From Streptomyces zhihengii (lineage in GTDB: Bacteria > Actinomycetota > Actinomycetes > Streptomycetales > Streptomycetaceae): a stretch of 64,000 nt of DNA. Below the pieces are notes generated by a model. That model made no database searches. It saw nothing but the letters and a program-made list of their open reading frames with translations, and was not told the origin of the DNA. Each line of letters begins with the position of its first letter. Positions within the stretch are counted from its first letter, which is position 1. The position numbers and the translations under genes were made by a program. This document shows positions 35,169 through 44,198 of this stretch, in pieces. The stretch is from contig NZ_JAFEJA010000001.1 in the NCBI RefSeq assembly GCF_016919245.1, positions 1,488,001 to 1,552,000 on the forward strand. The letters are read 5' to 3'.

Positions 35169-36235
35169 GCCAGGGCGTGGTCGATGCGGCGGCGTAGATG
35201 CCGGTCGGCGATCCTGCGGCGCAGGTCGTCCAGTTCGCGGCGGGCGGCGTCCCCGCCCGTGCGGGACAGGGCGGTGACGGCGGCCTCGGCGACCCCGGCC
35301 GGACGGCGGGTGAGGGCGGGCAGCCCCAGATGGACCGTCCGGACCAGCCCGGCGAGGACGTCGCAGGTCTCCTCGGAGGGCGGGAGCAGCGACAGGAACC
35401 ACGCCTGGGCACGCAGCGCCTGGGCGTTGTACGGGTCGCAGTCGTGGCTGCCGTACCCGCCCGCCAGCGGCACGCTCCGCTCCCGGCCCACCAGGTCGAA
35501 CCAGCGCGGGACGTACCGGCGGACCTGCTCGGGGCCCGCGGCCGCCAGCAGATCCCGCGCGGTGCGCAGCCAGGCCGCGGACGGGCCCGCGGCGGAGGGG
35601 GAGGCGCGATGGGCGAGCAGCCGCTCCAGGGGCCGGCCGGCGCGCGCCGCGTCGTCGAGCGCCTGATCGGCCCACGGCTCCCCGGGGTTGAGCACGGGGC
35701 CGGGGAAGCGGGCGAGCGTCTCGCGCAGGGCGGGCTCACCGGGCTGGTCGAGCGCGGTGCGCCGGAAGGCGGCGAGCACGGCGGGACCGGGCGGCCGCCC
35801 CGCCGCGATCTCGGCGTCGGCGAGCTCCCACTCGCGGTGCCCCTGGAGGGCGTACTCCCCCGCGATCCAGGCGAGTCTCGCCCGGCGGGCGTCGGCGAGG
35901 AGGGCGGGGTCGAGCCCCCGGGCGACACCCGAGGCCACGACGAGCAGCTCCGCGCGGAAGTAGGAGACGTCCCGCAGGGCGATGTCGCCCTCCCGCTCGG
36001 GCTCCGGATCGGTGTGCCAGCGCGCCCAGATGCGGGCCAGCTCCATCCGGTCGCCGTCCGGCAGCCCGCGCAGCCAGTCCATGGCCTGCGCCCCGGGCCC
36101 GGTGAGGGAGCCGTTGCGGCAGGCGGCGTCCATCACCGCCCGGGCCACCCCGGGCAGGTCGCCCCGCTCCGCACACGCCCGCCGGCGCGCGTCCTGTGCC
36201 GCGAGCACCTCGGTGTCCGTCTGCCGTCCGCTCAT
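35156..36235 (-). CDS. Hypothetical helical protein
   Basis: 359 residues from ATG 36235. No signal peptide or membrane segment. The sequence is helical and Ala/Arg/Leu-rich (RRRACAERGDLPGVARAVMDAA, MELARIWARWHTDPEPEREGD, ALLADARRARLAWIAGEYALQGHREWELADAEIAAG), with PGPVLNPGEPWADQALDDAARAGRPLERLL, suggesting a HEAT-like or alpha-solenoid fold. TACGCT lies 7 nt before the ATG and no ribosome site is seen, so the transcript may be leaderless. Streptomycetes carry many such uncharacterised proteins. Confidence 0.6.
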   Translation of the reverse strand: MSGRQTDTEVLAAQDARRRACAERGDLPGVARAVMDAACRNGSLTGPGAQAMDWLRGLPDGDRMELARIWARWHTDPEPEREGDIALRDVSYFRAELLVVASGVARGLDPALLADARRARLAWIAGEYALQGHREWELADAEIAAGRPPGPAVLAAFRRTALDQPGEPALRETLARFPGPVLNPGEPWADQALDDAARAGRPLERLLAHRASPSAAGPSAAWLRTARDLLAAAGPEQVRRYVPRWFDLVGRERSVPLAGGYGSHDCDPYNAQALRAQAWFLSLLPPSEETCDVLAGLVRTVHLGLPALTRRPAGVAEAAVTALSRTGGDAARRELDDLRRRIADRHLRRRIDHALAATA

Positions 36236-36287
36236 GATCGGGAGCGTAGAGGGCACCACCGACAGCGGGGCGCGGGTGCGGGCGGGG

Positions 36288-36563
36288 TCAGCCGAGCGCC
36301 TCGTAGGCCGGGGGAGGTCCGGCCAGGTCGGGGTGGGTGCGGGTGTAGTCGTCGCCGTGGAGGACGCGCATCGCCCAGTGCCAGGCCTCGTCGTGGAACA
36401 CCAGCCCCCGGAAGGGCGTGCCGGGCGGCTCGTACGGGTACCAGGCCATCGCCTCGGCCCCGGCACGGGACGCCGTCAGCCCGCCATAGGTGCGCATCAC
36501 CCAGGCGTAGCGCCGCCGTTCACCGGCGAGGTACGCGACGTAGTCGTCCTCGGTCCACTCCAC
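36288..36563 (-). CDS. Small hypothetical protein rich in aromatics
   Basis: 91 residues from GTG 36563. EDDYVAYLAGERRRYAWVMRTYGG and WYPYEPPGTPFRGLVFHDEAWHWAMRVLHGDDY. Balanced composition and codon pattern indicate a real gene. No known domain. It lies between a TetR gene (31 bp) and the helical protein in the same direction. Confidence 0.6.
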   Translation of the reverse strand: MEWTEDDYVAYLAGERRRYAWVMRTYGGLTASRAGAEAMAWYPYEPPGTPFRGLVFHDEAWHWAMRVLHGDDYTRTHPDLAGPPPAYEALG

Positions 36564-36593
36564 CGCGCCGAGGCTACCGCCGGGGCGGGCCCC

Positions 36594-37184
36594 TCAGGCG
36601 CGCAGGGCGCCGAGGAGCCGCTCCAGCGCGGCGCGGGTGGGGGCGAGGTCGTCGGGGCCGGCGGTGGTGGCGAGCCAGAGGGCGGCCTCGTTCATCGCGC
36701 CGGAGAGCAGGTGGGCCAGCGGGGCCACCGGCTGCCGGGGGATGACGCCCGCGTCGACGAGCGCGGTGAGCGCCTCGGCCAGATGGCGCGCGGAGGCGGC
36801 CTCGTCCAGGGCCCGCCAGGTGCTCCAGCCGAGAACGGCGGGACCGTCGACGAGCATCACGCGCTGCACCCCGGGGTCGGTGGCGGCGGTGAGGAACTCC
36901 TGGCAGCCGGCCAGCAGTTGGTCCCAGAGGTCGTCGTGCGCGCCCGCCGCCGTCTCGACCCGCCGGGCGACCTCCTGCTGGGCCTCCTCCAGCACGGCCC
37001 GGAAGAGCTCGGTCTTGCCCTCGAAGTGGTGGTAGAGGGCGCCCTTGGTCACGCCGGCGGCGGCGACGATCTCGGCGAGGCCCACATCGGCGTAGCCGCG
37101 TTCGGAGAAGAGGCGCCGCCCCTCCCCGAGCAGGGCCTGCCGGGTCTGCTCGCGCTGCCGGGCGCGGACGCCGTCCTGCCGCAT
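36594..37184 (-). CDS. TetR-family transcriptional repressor
   Basis: 196 residues from ATG 37184 (AAGGGG 6 nt upstream). The HTH is REQTRQALLGEGRRLFSERGYADVGLAEIVAAAGVTKGALYHHFEGKTELFRAVL, a clear TetR domain, with a helical ligand domain after it. It is divergent from a VOC gene, and the intergenic region carries two copies of a CATACC-N3-GGTATG operator, one overlapping each gene's promoter region. It most likely represses itself and the VOC gene. Confidence 0.92.
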   Translation of the reverse strand: MRQDGVRARQREQTRQALLGEGRRLFSERGYADVGLAEIVAAAGVTKGALYHHFEGKTELFRAVLEEAQQEVARRVETAAGAHDDLWDQLLAGCQEFLTAATDPGVQRVMLVDGPAVLGWSTWRALDEAASARHLAEALTALVDAGVIPRQPVAPLAHLLSGAMNEAALWLATTAGPDDLAPTRAALERLLGALRA

Positions 37185-37202
37185 GGGGAACCCCTTCATT
37201 GA

Positions 37203-37248
37203 CATACCGGTGGTACGTGAATACCGTTGTTGACATACCGATGGTATG
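37203..37248. promoter_or_regulatory. Twin TetR operators between TetR and VOC genes
   Basis: CATACC-GAT-GGTATG (37234-37248) is a perfect 15-bp palindrome and CATACC-GGT-GGTACG (37203-37217) a copy with two arm mismatches, both preceded by TTGA. Their centres are 31 bp apart, three helical turns, which allows cooperative binding on one face. Confidence 0.75.
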
Positions 37249-37262
37249 CGAAAGGGACCGCC

Positions 37263-37673
37263 ATGAGAACGACCAGCTTCTACCCGGTGATCGGCACCGC
37301 CGCCCTCGCCCCGTCGCGGGACTTCTACACCCGGCTGCTCGGCTTCGGGATCACCTTCGAGGCCGACTGGTACATCAGCCTGCGCCAGCCCGGCGACGCG
37401 GGCGGCGAGCTCGCCCTCCTCGACCACACCCACCCGACGATCCCCGAGGGCCACCGCACCCCCGTCCAGGGGCTGCTGCTCAACTTCGAAGTGCCGGACG
37501 TGGACGCGGAGTGGGAGCGGCTCGTGGTCCGCGAGGGGCTCCGTCCCGTACTCCCCCTGCGCAGCGAGGACTTCGGGCAGCGCCACTTCATCGTCAGCGA
37601 CCCGAACGGCGTGCTGATCGACGTCATCACACCGATCGAGCCCACGGAGGAGTTCGCCGCGCAGTACACCTGA
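37263..37673 (+). CDS. VOC/glyoxalase-family protein
   Basis: 136 residues. [35 protein letters not shown] starts the first VOC module and [23 protein letters not shown] ends the second. The His/Glu metal ligands of the family are only partly kept. It is the predicted target of the divergent TetR repressor, so it may degrade or bind a small molecule that also acts as inducer. Start at the ATG at 37263, GGGACC just upstream. Confidence 0.85.
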   Translation: MRTTSFYPVIGTAALAPSRDFYTRLLGFGITFEADWYISLRQPGDAGGELALLDHTHPTIPEGHRTPVQGLLLNFEVPDVDAEWERLVVREGLRPVLPLRSEDFGQRHFIVSDPNGVLIDVITPIEPTEEFAAQYT

Positions 37674-37901
37674 GCACTGCGGACGCGCTGCGGACGCACT
37701 GCGGACCCGAGGGAAGGGGACCGGAGGCCACCGCCGTCCGCGCCGCCACGGGGGTCGGCGCGGACGGCGGACGCACGGTCACCGGATCCGGGTGACGCGG
37801 CTCACACCGGACGGGCGATGACTCCGCGCCGCGACGGGCGTCTCCCCTGCGACGCACCCGGAACGCCGGGCACTTCGCGCACCGAAGGGACACACCACGC
37901 C

Positions 37902-38114
37902 ATGACCGCACCCGTGAAGGGCCCCGCGAGCTACTTCCCCTCCATCGAGAAGAAGTACGGCCACCCGGTCGCCCACTGGCAGGAGCTCATCCGCTCCTCG
38001 CCGCTCACCCGGCACATGGAACTGGTCGCCTGGCTCAAGACCGACCACGGCCTGGGCCACGGCCATGCCAACGCCCTGGTCGCCCACACCCTCGCCGAGC
38101 GCGGCACGCGGTGA
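37902..38114 (+). CDS. DUF4287 small protein
   Basis: 70 residues. GPASYFPSIEKKYGHPVAHWQELI and AWLKTDHGLGHGHANALVAHTL match the DUF4287 family, short helical proteins of unknown function that also occur fused to DUF5655. GAAGGGA precedes the ATG. No signal peptide. It appears to be transcribed alone. Confidence 0.85.
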   Translation: MTAPVKGPASYFPSIEKKYGHPVAHWQELIRSSPLTRHMELVAWLKTDHGLGHGHANALVAHTLAERGTR

Positions 38115-38197
38115 CACCGCGCCCGGCGGGGCCGGCCGGCCCCGCCGCAGCGGACACGGCCCGCGCGCCGGATGCGGCCGGTACGGCTCGCACGTCC

Positions 38198-38251
38198 GGC
38201 ACGGCTGGCACGGCTGGTACGGCTGGTACGGCTGTGACGCCTAGTACGGCT
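38198..38251. repeat. Four 9-bp tandem units ending at a stop codon
   Basis: GGCACGGCT, GGCACGGCT, GGTACGGCT, GGTACGGCT run from 38198 to 38233. The same GTACGGCT occurs at 38244-38251, where it encodes the last codons of the leftward monooxygenase (Lys-Pro-Tyr-stop). Again a repeat array derived from a gene end. Confidence 0.7.
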
Positions 38252-39374
38252 TCGCGAGGACGTGCGCGGCGCCGGGGATGCCGATCTTGAGGAGCTCGTC
38301 CTCCTCGGGTGTGGTCGGCGAGCCCGTCTCCTGGCGCAGCACGGCCCGGGACATCGACTGGACCCACAGGGCGCGCGGGCGGCGGCGGGCCTCCCAGGCC
38401 ACCAGCGCGGCCGGCACGTCCGGCTCGGCGTCGAGGGACTCGGCCAGTACGACGGCGTCCTCCACGGCCATCGCCGCGCCCTGCGCGATGTGCGGGGTGG
38501 AGGCGTGGGCCGCGTCGCCGGCCAGCACGACCCGGCCCACGTGCCAGGGCGCGTCGACCGTCACCTGGGAGATCCGCGAGTACACCACCCCGGAGGGGTC
38601 GGTCACGGTGGCGAGGGCCTCGGCCACCGGGCCGGAGAACATCGCGAGCCGCGCCGCCAATTGCTCGTGGGCACGCTCCGGGTCCGGCCGGAAGTCCGCC
38701 TCCTCGGCGAACACGGCGCCCAGGTACATCAGTTCACCGGTGATCGGGGTGAGGAGCGCCTTCGCCTGCTGCCCCGCCGTGCTCATCACCACGCCCTCCA
38801 CCTCGGGCAGCCGGGGCACGGTGACCCGCCAGTTGGCGAAGCCGGTGTACTCGGGGGTGTAGCGGTCGCCGTGGAGACGGGTGCGCAGCGGGGAGCCGAT
38901 CCCGTCGAATCCGGCCACCAGGTCCCAGCGGCCGGCCGAGCCGTCGGAGAGGGTGACGTCGACGCCGTCGCCGTCGTCCGTGAGGTCGGTGACGGTGGCG
39001 GAGTACCGGATCTTCGCGCCGGCCGTCACAGCCGCGTCCGCCAGCACCCGGGCGAGCGCGGGCCGCGGGATGCCGTTGTTCGAGGGCGCGTCGCCCATCC
39101 GGGGCTGCGGGATGCGGGCGAGGGGGTTGCCCGCCGGGTCCGCGATGGTCAGGATCTCCCACTCGAAGCCGGCCGCGAGGCAGGCGTCGAGCACACCGAT
39201 CTCACGCATCACGTGCAGCGCGTTGGACGGCTGGATGATGCCGACGCCGAGCGCCTCCGGTCCGGGGCGGACCTCGGCGACCTCGACCGAGTGACCGCGG
39301 CGGGCCAGCGCGGTGGCGAGGGTGAGGCCGCCGATGCCGCCGCCGTGGATCAGGACGCGCAGGGGTGATGCCAT
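38241..39374 (-). CDS. FAD-dependent monooxygenase (aromatic hydroxylase type)
   Basis: 377 residues. FAD motifs: GXGXXG-type VLIHGGGIGGLTLATALARRG at the N-terminus, DLVAGFDGIGSPLR (DG motif) and VVLAGDAAHASTPHIAQGAAMAVEDAVVLAESL (GD motif). It belongs to the p-hydroxybenzoate hydroxylase-like group and should hydroxylate an aromatic substrate with NAD(P)H. It follows cvnD by 49 bp in the same direction and occupies the place where conservons often carry a cytochrome P450 (cvnE); it is therefore a candidate output enzyme of the conservon. Confidence 0.88.
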   Translation of the reverse strand: MASPLRVLIHGGGIGGLTLATALARRGHSVEVAEVRPGPEALGVGIIQPSNALHVMREIGVLDACLAAGFEWEILTIADPAGNPLARIPQPRMGDAPSNNGIPRPALARVLADAAVTAGAKIRYSATVTDLTDDGDGVDVTLSDGSAGRWDLVAGFDGIGSPLRTRLHGDRYTPEYTGFANWRVTVPRLPEVEGVVMSTAGQQAKALLTPITGELMYLGAVFAEEADFRPDPERAHEQLAARLAMFSGPVAEALATVTDPSGVVYSRISQVTVDAPWHVGRVVLAGDAAHASTPHIAQGAAMAVEDAVVLAESLDAEPDVPAALVAWEARRRPRALWVQSMSRAVLRQETGSPTTPEEDELLKIGIPGAAHVLAKPY

Positions 39375-39423
39375 CAGGTGTCTCCAGGGGTGGGCTGCGG
39401 GGGGTACGGGGAGGAGCGGGGCG

Positions 39424-39990
39424 TCAGCCGGCCACGGGCAGGCTCATCAGGTGGTCGACCAGGGCGAGCAGCACGTCCCGGTCGAAGTCGCGCAGCCGGA
39501 CGTCGCCGACGAGCAGCGGGACGTGCGGGTCGAGGTCGAGCGCCGTCCTGATCTCCTCCGGCGTACGGGTGTTGTGGCCGTGGAAGCAGTTGATGGCGAC
39601 CACGAAGGGGATCTCGCGGCTCTCGAAGAAGTCGATCGAGGCGAAGGAGGTCTCCAGACGTCGGGTGTCGGCGATGACCACACCGCCGAGCGCGCCGTTG
39701 ACCAGGTCGTTCCACATGAACCAGAAACGTTCCTGGCCCGGTGTGCCGAAGAGGTAGACGACGAGTTCGTCGCTGACCGTGATGCGGCCGAAGTCCAGGG
39801 CGACGGTCGTCGTGTCCTTGGCCCCGATGCCGTCGAGGTCGTCGACGCCGACACTGGCCTTGGTGAGGTATTCCTCGGTCCGCAGCGGTGCGACCTCGCT
39901 GACCGCGCCGACCAGGGTCGTCTTGCCGACGCCGAAGCCGCCGGCGATGAGGATCTTGACGGCGGCGGGGGCCGCCTGACTGTTGGTCAT
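39424..39990 (-). CDS. cvnD: Conservon small GTPase CvnD
   Basis: 188 residues from the ATG at 39990, 7 nt after the cvnC stop; an in-frame GTG at 40020, overlapping cvnC, is possible. The P-loop is LIAGGFGVGKTTLVGAVSE, G3 is LFGTPGQERFWFMWNDL, and the NKXD base motif is replaced by INCFHG, as in this GTPase family. Such MglA/Rag-like GTPases act in membrane-associated complexes with the roadblock protein CvnB. Last of the overlapping cvnABCD set. Confidence 0.93.
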   Translation of the reverse strand: MTNSQAAPAAVKILIAGGFGVGKTTLVGAVSEVAPLRTEEYLTKASVGVDDLDGIGAKDTTTVALDFGRITVSDELVVYLFGTPGQERFWFMWNDLVNGALGGVVIADTRRLETSFASIDFFESREIPFVVAINCFHGHNTRTPEEIRTALDLDPHVPLLVGDVRLRDFDRDVLLALVDHLMSLPVAG

Positions 39991-39997
39991 GGTGGTT

Positions 39998-40405
39998 TCA
40001 GAGTCTCCGGAGTCCGTCACGAACGGCGGCGAGCGTGCTCCTGTCGGCGCCGCCCGCCGCGCGGGCCACCGTCAGCGGCGCGCGGGCGGTGAGAAGGCCC
40101 TGGCCGACGAGATCGGCCAGAAGGATCTTGGTCACCGAGACCGGGAGGTCGAGGCCGGCCGCGACCTCGGCGACCGCGGAGGGCCGCCGGCAGCGGGCGA
40201 GGATCGCCCGGTGCTCGGGCTGGAGCCTGCCGGGGCGCAGCGGCACCCCGCGCTCGTCGAGCGGTTCCTCACGCGTCGTCAGCACCGTGATCAGCGTGAA
40301 GTCGTCCCGCTCGGGAGCGGTCCGGCCGCGGGTGATGGTGTACGGGCGGACCATGCTGCCCGCGCCGTCCTCCGCGTACCCCTCGTCCTCCCAGTACGGG
40401 TTCAC
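39998..40405 (-). CDS. cvnC: Conservon DUF742 protein CvnC
   Basis: 135 residues. VRPYTITRGRTAPERDDFTLITVLTT and PEHRAILARCRRPSAVAEVAAGLDLPVSVTKILLADLVGQGLL are the DUF742 winged-helix signature. The GTG start at 40405 overlaps the cvnB stop by 4 bp. Its role is presumably to bridge kinase and GTPase modules. Confidence 0.93.
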   Translation of the reverse strand: MNPYWEDEGYAEDGAGSMVRPYTITRGRTAPERDDFTLITVLTTREEPLDERGVPLRPGRLQPEHRAILARCRRPSAVAEVAAGLDLPVSVTKILLADLVGQGLLTARAPLTVARAAGGADRSTLAAVRDGLRRL

Positions 40406-40839
40406 GCGCGTGGTCCGTCCCCGGTGCCGAACGCGTCGAACTCGCCGCGCACCGGGGTGCCGAGCTTCTGGCCGACCTGCTGGACGAGGTTGTGCATCGC
40501 CAGGGACATCACCTCGGCGTCGACCTCCTGGGACGCCACCACGGCCAGGTGGGTGCCCTGACCGGCGGAGATGATGAAGAGCCACAGGTCGGACAGCTCG
40601 ACGATCACCTGGTGCACCACACCGCCGCCGAAGAGCTGGCCGACGCCCCGGGCGAGGCTCTGCTGGCCGGTGCAGATGGCGGCCAGACGCTCGGCGTCGG
40701 CGCGGTCGATGCTCCGCGAGTGGCTCACCACCAGGCCGTCGTCGGAGAGCAGGACGGCGTTCCGGGTCTCGGCCACCGAGTCCACCAGGCCGTCGAGCAG
40801 CCAGTCGAGGTCCTGGTGGGTGGCGGTTGTGCGTGTCAT
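40402..40839 (-). CDS. cvnB: Conservon roadblock/LC7 protein CvnB
   Basis: 145 residues. DLDWLLDGLVDSVAETRNAVLLSDDGLVVSHS and ERLAAICTGQQSLARGVGQLFGGGVVHQVIVEL are typical roadblock sequences. It is the likely GTPase-activating or scaffold partner of CvnD. It overlaps cvnA by 4 bp (ATGA) and cvnC by 4 bp. Confidence 0.93.
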   Translation of the reverse strand: MTRTTATHQDLDWLLDGLVDSVAETRNAVLLSDDGLVVSHSRSIDRADAERLAAICTGQQSLARGVGQLFGGGVVHQVIVELSDLWLFIISAGQGTHLAVVASQEVDAEVMSLAMHNLVQQVGQKLGTPVRGEFDAFGTGDGPRA

Positions 40840-43800
40840 GACCGTTCTTCTCTCGTGGGATGGGGAGGTTCGGGCGGCGCGGTGGGTTCAGGCCGGTCCG
40901 CCGTGGGCGCCTCGTCGGTGGCGCGAGCGGCGCGCGAGCGGCGCTGGAACGCGCCGATCGTGGCACCGGCGCGGCGCGGGACGGGGCGCAGCAGCGGGTC
41001 GTCCTGCCACCGCGGTGGCTTGGGCGTGGCCGGCCGGGGGGTCACCGGGCCGACGCGCAGTTCGTCGACGAGGCTTGCCTGGCGCACCCGCCGCGGGAGC
41101 GGCGGTTCGGCGCCGGGCGGCGGGAGTTCGGATCCGGCCGGCGGGACGTCGGCCCCGGCGGCGGGGAGACCGGCTCCGCGCGCGGGCGATCCGGCCGTCT
41201 GCGGCGGCAGTTCGGTCCGCGGCCGGGGAAAGGCCACCGGGCCGCCGGCCGCCGGGGGCTCGGCCCCGGGGAGCTGCGGCGCGGGGGCGCCGTACGCCGC
41301 CGGGTCGCCCCCACCGGGCCCGTGGCCCGCTGCGGGAGGCAGCGCCGGGAACCGGTTGCCGCCGCCCGCGTAGGCCGGGGAGTTCGGGTCCGTGTAGGGC
41401 TGGAGACCGGTGATGTACTGCTCGTCGCCGAGCGGGGGGTGCGGGGCGCCCGCGGCGGAGCCGTGCGCGGGAAGCGCGGCCCCGAAGCCCGGGGCGGCGA
41501 AGACGTCGTCCTCGGGGTCGTAGGGGTGCCGCGGCTCGTAGCCCGCACCCCCGGCGCTCCCGTGCCCCACGGCCGAGTAGGACCCGGCGGACGTCTCCGG
41601 CGCGCCGGACGGGTAGGTCCCGGCGGGCGTCTCCGGACCGCCGGACGGGTAGGGCAGCGCGCCCGGGTCCTGGGCACCGGACTCCGCGTAGGGCTGGGCG
41701 CCGGGGCCCGGCGCGGGTGCGGGGTAGGGCGCCGTGCCGGGGCCCTGCGCGGGAGGCGACCAGGACCCGGCGGGCGTCTGCGGTGCATCGGCCGGGTAGG
41801 GCAGCGCGCCCGGGTCCTGGGCACCGGACTCCGCGTAGGGCTGGGCGCCGGGGGTCGACCAGGGGCCGGGGGCCTCCTGCGGACCGGGCGGGTAGAGCTG
41901 CGCGGGGTCGGCCGCGGGAAGGGAGCCGGGGGCCGCGAGGGGAGCCTGCGGATCCGCCGGGTGGGGCTCGGCTCCCGCCGGGTACGGCGCGGGGTCCTGC
42001 GTCGCGCCCGCCTGGGCGCCCGCCCCGGGGGCGCGGCCGCCGGAGTACGGGGCGGGCGGCTGGTCCGCCGCGGCGAAGGCGTCGAAGGGCCGGTCCGCAC
42101 CGTCACCGGTGCGCGCGTGGGCGCCGCCGAGTGCCGTGACCTCGGCCAGTGCCCTGCCCTGCACCCGGCTGGGCAGCGCGCCGGGCTCGGCCGGCGCGGC
42201 GGGCGCGGCGGGCTGCGCGGGGACGGCCGCGAGGGGCGCCTGCTCCTGCTCCGGGCCGCCGACGGTGAGCTCGTGCGGGACGAGCACGACGACGCGGGTC
42301 CCGCCGTACGCCGAGGAACGGAACTCGACGCGCAGCCCGTACTGCGAGGCGAGCCGGGCGATCACCTGGAGGCCGAGGCGGATGTCGTCGGAGTGGGCGA
42401 GGAGGTCGAGCCGGGGCGGGCGGAGCATCAGTTCGTTGGCCTCGGCGAGCTGGGCCTCCTCCATGCCGAGGCCGCGGTCCTCCACCTCGATGGCCAGGCC
42501 GCGGCTGACGCCGGCCGCCCTGACCTCCACCGGGCTGGGCGGGCGCGAGAAGCTGAGCGCGTTCTCGATCAGCTCGGCCAGCACATGGGAGACGGGGCCG
42601 ACGGCGCGCGCCGCGAGCCAGGGGCTGCCGTCGAGGTCGAGCACGACGCGCTGGTAGTCCTGCACCTCGCCCTGGGCGGAGCGCATCACGTCGAGCAGGG
42701 CGACCGGCTTGCGCCAGCGCCGGTGCGGGGTGCCGCCCGCGAGGATGACGAGGTTCTCCTCGTAGCGCCGCAGCCGGGCGGTGAGGTGGTCGAGGTCGAA
42801 GAGTCCGTCGAGCACCTCGGGGTCCTCGTGGCGGCGCTCCAGTTCGTCGAGCCTCTTGAGCTGCTGGCCGATGAGCTGCTGGGTGCGGCGGGCGATCCGC
42901 TGGAGGAGGCGCTCGAAGCCGCGGTGCTGGTCGGCCTGTCTGACGGCGGCCGTCAGGGCACTGGTACGGGCGAGGTTGAGGGACTTGCCGAGCTGGGCCA
43001 GTTCGTCGGACGACGCGTCCGTGCCGCTGTCCTCGATGGCGCGGGCCTCGGCCTCGACGTCGATGCGCTCGCCCTTGGCGAGGCGTTCGACGACGTCGGG
43101 GAGCGCCTTCTCCAGCGCCTCGGCCTGCGCCTGGAGGCTGCTGATGCGCCGGCGGAGGCTGCGGGTCAGCCGCCAGGTGGTCCAGATGACGGCGATGACG
43201 GCGAGCAGGCCGACGACGGTGGTGAGGACCATCTCGAGGAGCAGCGAGATGACACTGTTCTTGCCGTTCTCGACGACGAGCGCGGTGCGGTGTTCGAGCA
43301 GCTTCTCCAGCTCGGGGGTGAGCGCGTCCATCGCGGCGCGCCAGGTCCCGCGGTCGGCCGAGAGCGTGACCCGGCCGTCGCGTCCGGCGGCGGCGGGACG
43401 CAGCACGGTGGCCTCCACCTGCGTCTTCGTCTTCCACGCCGGGCTGCCGGTGATCTCCTGCCACATGGCCCGTTCGTCGTCGGGCAGGAAGGGCACGACC
43501 TTGGTGCCGTGCACGAAGGACTGGGCGGAGACGGACTGCCGGACCTCCTGGAGGTCCTCGGCGCCGAGCTTCCCCGTGCCCCAGCCGCGGGCGAGCAGCG
43601 CGTCGGTGCGGGAGATCATCTCCTTGGCCCAGAACAGGTCGACGAGGGGCTGGGAGAGGGTGGTGATCCTGCCGTTGTCGACATGGCTGAGGGCGGTGAA
43701 CAGCCGGAGGTCCACGGCGATCAGGTCGGTGTAGTAGCGGTAGACCGCCTCCTGCTGGTCGCTGTCGCCGCCGTCCACCAGGGAGCGCTGGGCAGCGAGC

Positions 43801-44159
43801 TGCCCGATGGCCTCCCGGGCCTCGGCCACCGCGTCCAGGACCTCGGCGGGCGCGTCGTCGGCCGAGACGTCGGAGGCGGACCGGAAGGTCTCGACGGCCT
43901 CGTCGGTCTTCTCGCGCTGCTCGGCGAGCGCCTCCGCGGCGCCGCGCTGCCGGGCGAGGACCTCGGCACTGAGCCTCCGCTCCTCCTGGAGGTTGTAGTA
44001 CACGAGGTTGGACGGCTGCCCCGCCTTCTCGGCCAACTGCCCCTGGGCTGCCTGCCGTTGGAAGTCGAGGAAGGTCTGTCCGCTGGTGACGGCCCACAGG
44101 GCGACCAGCGCGATGCCGGGGACGAAGGCCAGGACCAGCAGGGCTGTCCGCAACGACAT
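40836..44159 (-). CDS. cvnA: Conservon sensor histidine kinase-like protein CvnA (start may be CTG at 44198)
   Basis: 1107 residues from ATG 44159. A first transmembrane helix (LLVLAFVPGIALVALWAVTS), a nitrate-sensing-type extracytoplasmic domain (about 40-300), a second helix (VLTTVVGLLAVIAVIWTTW), a HAMP-like linker and a HATPase domain: VLAELIENALSFS (N box), VEDRGLGM, LGLQVIARLASQYGLRVEF (G-type box). The last 430 residues are Pro/Ala/Gly-rich and disordered, with an in-frame 61-bp DNA repeat. The ATG has no ribosome site; 13 codons upstream an in-frame CTG follows a perfect AAGGAG-N6 and would restore a basic leader (RTRASRRTGTTS) ahead of the first helix. First gene of the conservon. 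Confidence 0.9.
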   Translation of the reverse strand: MSLRTALLVLAFVPGIALVALWAVTSGQTFLDFQRQAAQGQLAEKAGQPSNLVYYNLQEERRLSAEVLARQRGAAEALAEQREKTDEAVETFRSASDVSADDAPAEVLDAVAEAREAIGQLAAQRSLVDGGDSDQQEAVYRYYTDLIAVDLRLFTALSHVDNGRITTLSQPLVDLFWAKEMISRTDALLARGWGTGKLGAEDLQEVRQSVSAQSFVHGTKVVPFLPDDERAMWQEITGSPAWKTKTQVEATVLRPAAAGRDGRVTLSADRGTWRAAMDALTPELEKLLEHRTALVVENGKNSVISLLLEMVLTTVVGLLAVIAVIWTTWRLTRSLRRRISSLQAQAEALEKALPDVVERLAKGERIDVEAEARAIEDSGTDASSDELAQLGKSLNLARTSALTAAVRQADQHRGFERLLQRIARRTQQLIGQQLKRLDELERRHEDPEVLDGLFDLDHLTARLRRYEENLVILAGGTPHRRWRKPVALLDVMRSAQGEVQDYQRVVLDLDGSPWLAARAVGPVSHVLAELIENALSFSRPPSPVEVRAAGVSRGLAIEVEDRGLGMEEAQLAEANELMLRPPRLDLLAHSDDIRLGLQVIARLASQYGLRVEFRSSAYGGTRVVVLVPHELTVGGPEQEQAPLAAVPAQPAAPAAPAEPGALPSRVQGRALAEVTALGGAHARTGDGADRPFDAFAAADQPPAPYSGGRAPGAGAQAGATQDPAPYPAGAEPHPADPQAPLAAPGSLPAADPAQLYPPGPQEAPGPWSTPGAQPYAESGAQDPGALPYPADAPQTPAGSWSPPAQGPGTAPYPAPAPGPGAQPYAESGAQDPGALPYPSGGPETPAGTYPSGAPETSAGSYSAVGHGSAGGAGYEPRHPYDPEDDVFAAPGFGAALPAHGSAAGAPHPPLGDEQYITGLQPYTDPNSPAYAGGGNRFPALPPAAGHGPGGGDPAAYGAPAPQLPGAEPPAAGGPVAFPRPRTELPPQTAGSPARGAGLPAAGADVPPAGSELPPPGAEPPLPRRVRQASLVDELRVGPVTPRPATPKPPRWQDDPLLRPVPRRAGATIGAFQRRSRAARATDEAPTADRPEPTAPPEPPHPTREERS
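41646..41853. repeat. 61-bp perfect direct repeat inside cvnA
   Basis: 41646-41706 equals 41793-41853, period 147 bp (49 codons), so the reading frame is kept and the disordered tail repeats PYAESGAQDPGALPYP. Confidence 0.85.
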
Positions 44160-44198
44160 GGACGTCGTGCCGGTCCGCCGTGACGCGCGCGTGCGCAG

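Noticed and set aside
40860..44183. A 1107-codon frame antisense to cvnA
   Set aside because: Composition shadow of the conservon kinase gene; the opposite strand has clear domains and overlaps with cvnB.
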